Below are positions 57,993-62,000 of a DNA stretch of 62,000 nt, one piece after another (within the stretch, counting starts at the first letter, position 1; every line of letters begins with the position of its first letter). This DNA comes from Symbiodinium natans (lineage: Eukaryota; Sar; Dinophyceae; Suessiales; Symbiodiniaceae), in NCBI GenBank assembly GCA_905221605.1, contig CAJNDS010001802.1:1-62000 (forward strand), in the 5' to 3' direction. Both the position numbers and the translations under genes were made by a program. Under the pieces are notes generated by a model. The model saw only the letters and a list, made by a program, of their open reading frames with translations, did not search any database and was not told the DNA's origin.

Positions 57993-59915
57993 CGATTTTC
58001 GTGCACAACGTTCTGACACTCAAACGTGCGGCTTCAAACCGAGGACCATCAACGTTTAGAGCCTGCCTTCGGCCATTTGCTCCAAGGATGCCCAATCAAT
58101 TGAGCAAATGTGGGGTTTCTGCACCAGAAAGCCGCATACGTCATAGAACCGCCTGCAGCATTCTGTTTGCGATTACTGTGCTGGGTGGAGAAGTTGAATG
58201 CCTGCACAAGACGCCAAAAGGCTCAAACACCTGAGAACATGGCACGATGCCCACGTCAAAGTCTGGCATGCGGCATGCGTGATAGCAAGCCAAGCCACAA
58301 TGCATCATGCATCCCAGGAAGAAGAAGAGGGCAAAAGCTTGGTGAAGTTTGCCTTGAGTGGGCTTCCGTCGCAAAGACAACAAGTCAGTGGCTGTTGTAG
58401 ATTTAGCATTCCGGTTATTCCAACCACGAACGTGATTCAAAAAACGGGCATGAAGGCGCCAGACCTGGGAGCAACCCCCCCCCCCAGACCAGCGTGGTGC
58501 TATCAGCTCGTTTTTCATTTCCTGCTTTTCGACACCACGCCCGCACGAAGCAGGCAAGGCTATATTTGTTAAGCAAAAGCTGTGTGGACCCATGCCGTAC
58601 GCCGCAAAGCAAAGCGAATGAGAACAGACGACGATTAAAACTCCGTCTGCAAGACTACGCGAGCTGGCCTCCCAACCTCCTTCAAACAGCATCCCTTTGT
58701 TTTTGTGCACAGATTGACCTTCCCAGCGCAAACAAAGTTGCGCCTTGTGCGGCCATGCTCAAGGGCTGAACATGCTGCTCACACGAGCCCTGCGGATCTT
58801 GGATCTTAAACACCAGATGCCGATTTCTGCACCGTATGACCCAAGGCCCCAGGCAACCTGTAGTCTGGGAGCCAACGCAGCATGACGAGCAGATGGCCAA
58901 CAAAGCTAGCAGAGCCAACGGCTGAGCATGAGCCAAAGTATGAAGTCTACGTAGCATGGACACCAGCAGTGGATTTCCACAGCGCACTTGTGCTACTGGG
59001 ACTCATCACGTACAGTAGCGTTCGTCGTCTCATCAACCTACCGCACGGCAGGTCCACCAACCTGCAAGCTTTACCAAGCAGCAGAGAACAATCCAGCCAT
59101 CATTGGCCATCATCCCGCGTTCCCGAGGATGAAAACTTGGCTGGAACGATCCTGCTGGTGCGCCTTCACCCCGAGTAGCAAGACGGCGAGGCGTAAAACA
59201 CACAGGCCAGTCGACTGTGAAATGGCTGCTAGCCAACATGTAGCAAGGACCGAGCGGAGTCACTGGAACCGACACACCAGCCAGCTCAAGGAGGCAATGT
59301 GGGCTCACACCCAAGCTGGACCAGCACTATGTCTGAAAGTGACCTGTGGCCAGAAGAAGAGCGGCCGATGTTCCTCTGGCAGTGGTCTGCAGGCGAAGAG
59401 GTGGTGGAGCACGAACCCCGGTAAAGCCACTTCCTGTTTGAAAGATCTTCCCAGATCTTCCCAGGAGTTGCTAGCCGGAAATGTTCGAGGAGTGGTGTTT
59501 ACCCACAGAGCAAAAAGGAGAGAAAAGAAGAGATAGAGACAGAGCCAGACATGAAAGCAGCCAGGAGCACGGAGTATTAAGGCAAAGGGGACGTGATCTG
59601 CTTAGGGCTTTCCATGCTGGTTGCTGCTGGGGCTCTTTGCACGCTGAGCTCGCTGCTCGCAGACGCAATCTTCCCCAAGATCCCGCTCTCCAGCGTCACG
59701 AGGCCCTGAGTTGCCTTGATTCTCGGATTTACATTTTCACAAGGAATTGAACAGCGCAATGATTTCGACTTCGGGTACACAAGCTCGTTCGAGTTGTAGG
59801 ATAGGCGTGGAGAGGTGGGGGGGGGAGGGATCGCCCTGCCGGTTTGACATCCGGGGTTCGCCTGTCAGGGCGGCAGTCGGGCAAAGCCGATGCGCCCCAA
59901 CTCACAGTAGTCTTG

Positions 59916-60574
59916 TCAGGGCACTGCGCCAAAGCTTGCTAACCAGCCACCTAGCCAGCCATAGTAGGCACCTTGGAATCTGTGGGCACCGGGCGGGACA
60001 CAAGCCTGCTAGGCCTCCTAGCTGGCGGGTTGGCAAATTTCCTGTGAAAACCTTACAGCCACGAGATATATGTCAAGGCAGGTGCGGAGCAGATACACCA
60101 GACAAAAAAAGTGTCGAGCCATGCTTCCTGGGCACACTGCTCAAGGCCTGCTGCTGTCAGCAATGGCGCGAATACAGCTGACCACAGCCGAACGCTGGCT
60201 GCTAAGAGCAACCCTGTCACCAAGAAGCCGAGCTGGTACACTGTGTGCTCCTTAGATCCGATTCTTTGCCCACCTTTTTGCGTCAGCTCTTTCTGTGGGA
60301 GAGGTACTGCACGTAGCCACTTTGCCACAAGCCCTGAGTGAGCCATGCAAGCCAAGTGCAATATCCAAGCGTCTGGCTCCAGCACTCCAAGGAAGGAGAT
60401 GGGAGGGGTCGTCGAGTTTGGTGGCAGGTGGCCCCCAGAGGCTGCCAGGTGGTACACGGCTGCAATGGTCCCTGTGCCGCAGAAGGCCCCAATTCCAGGG
60501 ATTGCCCAGAGCCATGGAGACTTGGCGCATTCTTGGGCGGACTCTGGCAGCATGGCAGAGACTTCCGAAGTCAC
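59916..60574 (-). CDS. Small multi-pass membrane protein, possibly Frag1/DRAM-like (2 exons)
   Basis: Exon 60574-60057 ends at a GTAAGG donor, and exon 59979-59916 follows an ACAG acceptor; the 77-base intron keeps the frame and joins TYISWL to FQGAYYGWLGGWLASFGAVP, then TGA. The first codon of the open frame is GTG; the first ATG is at 60553, and a TAG just upstream could be an acceptor for an earlier exon. About 190 residues contain four or more hydrophobic spans: near 22-45, 65-88, 108-132 and 150-190. The stretch PPISFLGVLEPDAW followed by a membrane span recalls the P.IS..G..PP signature of the Frag1/DRAM/Sfk1 membrane proteins, which act in autophagy or GPI-lipid remodelling, but the match is weak and shorter than the usual 230-270 residues. 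The membrane-protein call is firm, the family is a guess. Confidence 0.5.
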
Positions 60575-61351
60575 TAGGGCTTAATGTACGTTTTAAGTGC
60601 TGATTCGCCTTGCACTAGCTGGTGCTTGCATAAAACGTTCCCGTCGTTCAAGCCGCCTTCCATGTACCATCGCCCCTCATTCACAATGGAGAGCCAACAT
60701 GGATGCCGGCAAACCTTGTACAGCATTCAAGGTGACATCATGCATCTCCGGGCATGGCCCTCTCTAAGAGCCAGAAAGGAGGCGCCGAGTCGATTGCGAT
60801 TCACAACAAAAACACTCGCATAGTGAACAAGGCATTTGAGTCCCCGTGCCAGCTGCCATCGACAAAGGCTTCTGCAGGTCTTCCTCGCTGCTTGAGGGCA
60901 GAGCTCTCAAAAACCGACCCTCCATGGTCAGCACCAGTAGCAGGCTACTGGCAGTACTCGCATCGGCTCTCCCGCCAGATCTCCATAAACAATCCACATA
61001 GTATCTCGAAAATCCAGAACGGTCAGCGATTGATGTTCCCAGGCTATGGCGAACGAACTACCCCGAAACTGCTGCCGAGTAGAAATCAAAGAACAGCATG
61101 CCAGTGGAACAATGACCATTTGTGCAAAGCCTGCTGTAAAGTGCAAGTCGTGCAGACACACTCCCGTGCTGGGACTGGTCGCTTCAGCTATGCGTGCTGC
61201 CAGGTTTCCACGTGGAGCATAAGCTGCGCTGGCAGCTCGCAAGCTCGGACCTCCGAGAGCACGTGTTTTTGACCAGCTCAGGGCGTTTAAAGCCGGAAAA
61301 CCGAAATGAGCAATGACTCACATGTCCCTCAAGACTCGTAGATTTTGCCTC

Positions 61352-61465
61352 TCTCTTCTTCTTCTTCTTCTTCTTCTTCTTCTTCTTCTTCTTCTTCTTC
61401 TTCTTCTTCTTCTTCTTCTTCTTCTTCTTCTTCTTCTTCTTCTTCTTCTTCTTCTTCTTCTTCCT
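61352..61465. repeat. Long uninterrupted (CTT)n tract
   Basis: About 36 perfect CTT units. Depending on frame and strand it would encode poly-Ser, poly-Leu, poly-Phe or poly-Arg. It is followed at 61790-61810 by a (CT)n tract. Confidence 0.95.
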
Positions 61466-62000
61466 CTTCCTGCTCCCGCGGGTCGTTTGGGGTTCAGGGC
61501 AGGGCCCCTGTTATTTGCTGTCGTGCTCCCAGTATTTTGGCTGTTCTGTTCCTCTGTCTGCGTAACGCTGTTCGGATGTTCGCAAGCGCCCAGGATCAAT
61601 CCCGTGCCGTCACATCAAATAGCCAACCGAACCACCCGTTCATCCATGGGTCTGCTGCTGGAGGTATGTGCCCGGCCTGGGTTCGAATACTGACCGTCTC
61701 GTACTGCAAGGAGGGCCTCTGCTTCCTTCCTTCAATACCACCCCTTGCTCCTCCCAAGACCTCTATATACATATATATATATATAGGTCTCTCTCTCTCT
61801 CTCTCTCTCAGCCGTTGCCGAGATGCTGCTTGCGCAGCGCCGGTCGCTTCTCCGACGAGGGCGGTCCTCCCAACTGATCCCACATGCTGAAAGCAGAGCC
61901 GGGAGCTAGTGTGCAAACCTCTCCGCTGGCTTTGCTGCCGTTGCTGTGCGTGCGAGTGTCGAATGCGCACTTCCGATGCTCACTGCAGGGTTCCTCGGCC

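Larger units (their letters stand above)
56023..59915. other. Mostly non-coding
   Basis: It contains a pyrimidine-rich tract (56955-57002) and the TATG microsatellite. A minus frame near 58141-58400 has a hydrophobic run (ALFFFLGCMMHCGLACYHAC) but no splice support. Confidence 0.35.

Noticed and set aside
61675-61700. B-box-like GGTTCGAATAC
   Set aside because: No matching A box or acceptor stem upstream.
61313-61890. Long frames with poly-Leu, poly-Ser or poly-Arg
   Set aside because: They are only the (CTT)n tract read in different phases and strands; no start context, motif or splice support.

Overview
The window looks like nuclear DNA from a dinoflagellate, most likely a Symbiodiniaceae-type alga. 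The signs are: genes broken into small exons whose introns begin with GT, GC or GA and end in AG followed by G; many stray copies of a plant-type telomere motif (CCCTAAA/TTTAGGG); dense microsatellites and G/C homopolymers; very sparse coding; and members of protein families that are expanded in these algae. No bacterial operon, rRNA, tRNA, CRISPR array or intact transposase was recognised.

Layout: 0.8-9.4 kb is mostly non-coding, with degenerate telomere-like stretches and three fold-back elements (762-905, 7094-7155, 7638-7736). A four-exon gene for an N-myristoylated, multi-pass membrane protein with a TIR-like core lies at 9418-12214 (minus). A PP2C-type phosphatase in one exon is at 18662-19531 (minus). 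A small ankyrin-repeat gene is at 20965-21537 (minus), directly followed by a CCATGG-rich minisatellite (21560-23000) and a duplicated block of short repeats (23004-23916). From 24 to 45 kb there are only weak coding candidates, including a gene-like patch at 26545-27330 whose putative intron is almost entirely a hairpin element. A hydrophilic, coiled-coil-like multi-exon gene is at 45096-47529 (minus). A nine-exon MAP kinase kinase is at 51518-54900 (minus). A small multi-pass membrane protein is at 59916-60574 (minus). The end of the window carries a long (CTT)n tract.

All genes that could be built exon by exon are on the minus strand, which fits the one-directional gene arrangement known for dinoflagellates. 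Kinase, phosphatase, ankyrin protein and TIR-like membrane protein would all suit signalling roles, but nothing in the sequence shows that they work together.

The most interesting observations are: (1) short fold-back elements whose terminal inverted repeats sit a few bases inside GT...AG boundaries, as expected for intron-creating elements (introners); (2) the TIR-like domain split by membrane segments that keeps the Glu of the WCxxE motif; (3) three donor types in one kinase gene, all with AG|G acceptors; and (4) a plant-style T-x5-T activation loop in that kinase. Exon joins were worked out by eye from reading-frame continuity and family motifs; no transcript data or database search was available.
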